Source: Acidobacteriota bacterium (GTDB taxonomy: Bacteria > Acidobacteriota > Blastocatellia > RBC074). From it: DNA of 64,000 bases. The notes under the pieces were generated by a model. That model was not told the origin of the DNA. It did not search any database and was given only the letters and a program-made list of their open reading frames with translations. The stretch spans positions 61,491 to 125,490 of the forward strand of contig JAFDVL010000041.1 in assembly GCA_018268995.1 (NCBI GenBank), in the 5' to 3' direction. The position numbers were made by a program, and so were the translations under genes. Positions 62,125-64,000 of this stretch are shown here, one piece after another (position 1 is the first letter of the stretch; every line of letters starts with the position of its first letter).

Positions 62125-63933
62125 TTAGGTAGAACTCCTCCAGAGCTTGTTGATTACCCACAGCAACACCAAACCACTGGCCATAAAGACCGCCAACAAC
62201 ATCCACGCCAAACTCATTCGCCCGTACAAAAAGTTCCCGACCGTAAATAGCGACGACCAGATCACCATACAGCCTGCCACCCAGCCCACCAACGCCAGCG
62301 GCAAACTGTCGCCCGTTTGCGCGACCTCATCTTCGGTCAGTCCAGCAGCCTTGCGAATTGGTTCCCAACCGGGGCCAGCGGGGCGCACTTGTTTGTAGAA
62401 GGCAATCAATGTTTGCTGATCGGTTTGCGGAGCCAGATACGCCGCCAGCAACCAGCAAATCGTTGTCAGCGCCACGGTCAAAATCAGCTTCGGCGCGGAA
62501 TCCAATACCAGAATTTGTTGCCCTTCGAGAATCAAAAACAGCACGGAAATCAAAAACGAACTTACCATTGCTACGACTTCGCACCACGCATTCAAACGCC
62601 ACCAGAACCAGCGCAGCAAATACAACAAACCTGTGCCTGCGCCCACCTGCAAAATAATATCGAACGCGCCTTTGGCTGAATCCAACACAAAGACCAGCCC
62701 CGAAGAGAGGAAGAACAAGGCAACCGTCGCCAGTCGCCCCATAAACACATAATGCCGCTCTTCGCCATCTGGCTTGATGAAACGCCGATAGAAATCATGC
62801 ACCAGATAAGACGCGCCCCAATTCAAATGGGTCAGGATTGTTGAAGAGTTCGCCGCCACAAGTCCGCCGACCATCAAACCGACAAATCCGACCGGCAAAA
62901 ACTTCAGCATTGCCGGATAGGCGATGTCATGCCCCAACAATTTCGGATCAAGGTTTGGAAACGCAGCTTGAATATCTGACAACTGCGGATACACGATGAT
63001 CGAAGCCAGTCCCACTAAAATCCACGGCCACGGACGTAACACATAATGCGCAATATTGAAGAACAACACCGCGCCAAGTGCATCTTTCTCCGACTTGGAA
63101 GCGAGCATGCGTTGCGCCATGTAGCTGCCGCCGCCCGGCTCCGCGCCCGGATACCACACCGACCACCATTGCACCGCAATCGGCATAATGAACACCGCAA
63201 GTGCGATGTCCCAATGATTCGTAAAATCGGGCAACACGTTCAGGTAGTTGATCCCCTTCGGCCCCGGCATCGCGGACAGCTTGGTAATCAGCCCATTCAG
63301 CCCTCCGACCTCCGGGATTTGAAGCGCGAAATACGCCGCCGCAATCACCGCCGTCATCTTGATGAAGAACTGAATCATATCAATCACCAACACGCCCCAC
63401 AGCCCCGAATGCGCCGCAAACACGACATTCAGCAAACCGACAAACAAGAGCGTCTGCCAGCGTTCCAGCCCAAATAAAATATTCGCGATCTTGCACGCCG
63501 CCAGATTCACCGTCGCCATAATCAGGCAATTGAACAGCAAGCCCAGATACACGGCACGAAAGCCTCGCAACGCACCTGCGGCCTTTCCTGAATAGCGGAT
63601 TTCGTAAAACTCCAAATCCGTCAGCACGCCCGACCGTCGCCACAACCGGGCGTAGAAAAACACCGTCGCCACACCTGTCAGCACAAACGCCCACCACACC
63701 CAATTCCCTGCTACGCCATTCGTGCGCACGATGTCAGTCACCAGGTTCGGTGTGTCAGAGCTGAACGTCGTCGCCACCATTGAAAGCCCTGCCAACCACC
63801 AGGGCACGGAACGACCGGAAGCAAAAAATTCAGACGTGTTTTTGGAGGAACGCTTGCCAAAGAAAAGTGCAGGGGCAAAGCAAATGGCGACAGCAAAGAT
63901 TGCAATCGCCCAATCAATCGCGGTTAAGCGCAT
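62125..63933 (-). CDS. Sodium:solute symporter (SSS family)
   Basis: 602 residues with about 13-14 hydrophobic segments. The opening IDWAIAIFAVAICFAPALFFG and the FFASGRSVPWWLAGLSMVATTFSSDTP stretch, with the conserved Ser/Thr of the sodium site, are characteristic. It probably imports the sugar or small organic compound released with help of the downstream sulfatase. Substrate is not readable. The ATG at 63933 is preceded by GGAAT-rich sequence. Confidence 0.88.
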   Translation of the reverse strand: MRLTAIDWAIAIFAVAICFAPALFFGKRSSKNTSEFFASGRSVPWWLAGLSMVATTFSSDTPNLVTDIVRTNGVAGNWVWWAFVLTGVATVFFYARLWRRSGVLTDLEFYEIRYSGKAAGALRGFRAVYLGLLFNCLIMATVNLAACKIANILFGLERWQTLLFVGLLNVVFAAHSGLWGVLVIDMIQFFIKMTAVIAAAYFALQIPEVGGLNGLITKLSAMPGPKGINYLNVLPDFTNHWDIALAVFIMPIAVQWWSVWYPGAEPGGGSYMAQRMLASKSEKDALGAVLFFNIAHYVLRPWPWILVGLASIIVYPQLSDIQAAFPNLDPKLLGHDIAYPAMLKFLPVGFVGLMVGGLVAANSSTILTHLNWGASYLVHDFYRRFIKPDGEERHYVFMGRLATVALFFLSSGLVFVLDSAKGAFDIILQVGAGTGLLYLLRWFWWRLNAWCEVVAMVSSFLISVLFLILEGQQILVLDSAPKLILTVALTTICWLLAAYLAPQTDQQTLIAFYKQVRPAGPGWEPIRKAAGLTEDEVAQTGDSLPLALVGWVAGCMVIWSSLFTVGNFLYGRMSLAWMLLAVFMASGLVLLWVINKLWRSST

Positions 63934-64000
63934 GGGGGAGATTCCTTTCGGTAGATATACAGTGAAAGAGCAAGGATTTACCGCAAAGGATCAAAGGTGC
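63934..64000. other. Right-edge upstream region
   Basis: Upstream sequence of the symporter gene. The last 20 bases contain two CAAAGG words (GCAAAGGATCAAAGGTGC), which may begin a degenerate tandem repeat outside the window. Nothing else is seen. Confidence 0.3.

Overview
The window looks like a chromosomal segment of an Acidobacteriota bacterium, probably from the Blastocatellia side of the phylum. That placement is inferred from gene families, not from any marker gene. The pointers are two very large TonB-dependent receptors with an N-terminal carboxypeptidase-regulatory-like domain, VWFA-related proteins of the acidobacterial type, a CRTAC1/ASPIC-UnbV protein, a TIGR03790 protein, Tat-exported Gfo/Idh/MocA oxidoreductases, and a winged-helix protein with a central membrane anchor. 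No rRNA, tRNA, CRISPR array or transposase was seen.

Layout. 1-2.8 kb: 3' part of a Gfo/Idh/MocA oxidoreductase, a terminator and a DUF4388-HDOD signalling protein. 2.9-13.6 kb: a probable sugar-acid (aldonate/hexuronate-like) utilisation region with a D-2-hydroxyacid dehydrogenase, an RraA-like aldolase, an UlaG-like metallo-hydrolase, an ACS-type MFS transporter, a TonB-dependent receptor, an IlvD/Edd dehydratase and a DUF2235 hydrolase. 13.6-18.1 kb: hyaABCD, a membrane-bound uptake [NiFe]-hydrogenase with the extra cysteines of O2-tolerant enzymes, preceded by a good sigma-54 promoter candidate and twin upstream palindromes. 18.1-24.6 kb: a Nudix hydrolase, a membrane-anchored winged-helix regulator and, divergently, a second large receptor with a structured 5' leader.

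24.7-29.6 kb: two TPR proteins around a seven-haem cytochrome c, then an FAD monooxygenase. 29.8-32.0 kb: a Spy/ECF sigma/anti-sigma/Spy-like envelope-stress operon. 32.0-38.6 kb (minus strand): a CRTAC1 protein, a VWFA-related protein and an unusual double alpha/beta-hydrolase with a membrane tail. 39-42 kb: an M23 peptidase fused to an L,D-transpeptidase, and a TIGR03790 protein. 42-50 kb: two Tat-exported Gfo/Idh/MocA proteins, a malonate pair (matB-matC) and a GH43-like enzyme. 50.1-51.5 kb: a VOC protein and a secreted tandem YCII protein. 52.1-56.7 kb: two neighbouring AAA-like ATPases, one with a winged helix and one with a 14-repeat WD40 tail. 56.9-60.5 kb: a second ECF sigma operon with a DUF4252 and a VWA protein. 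60.6-63.9 kb (minus strand): a sulfatase and a sodium:solute symporter.

The main themes are import and oxidation of plant-type carbohydrates and sugar acids, hydrogen oxidation, and envelope stress or surface signalling. The most notable non-coding observations are the sigma-54 plus twin-palindrome region before hyaA, matching promoter/leader sequences before both ECF sigma operons, a multi-hairpin leader before the second receptor, and two long palindromes built from degenerate 7-base words.
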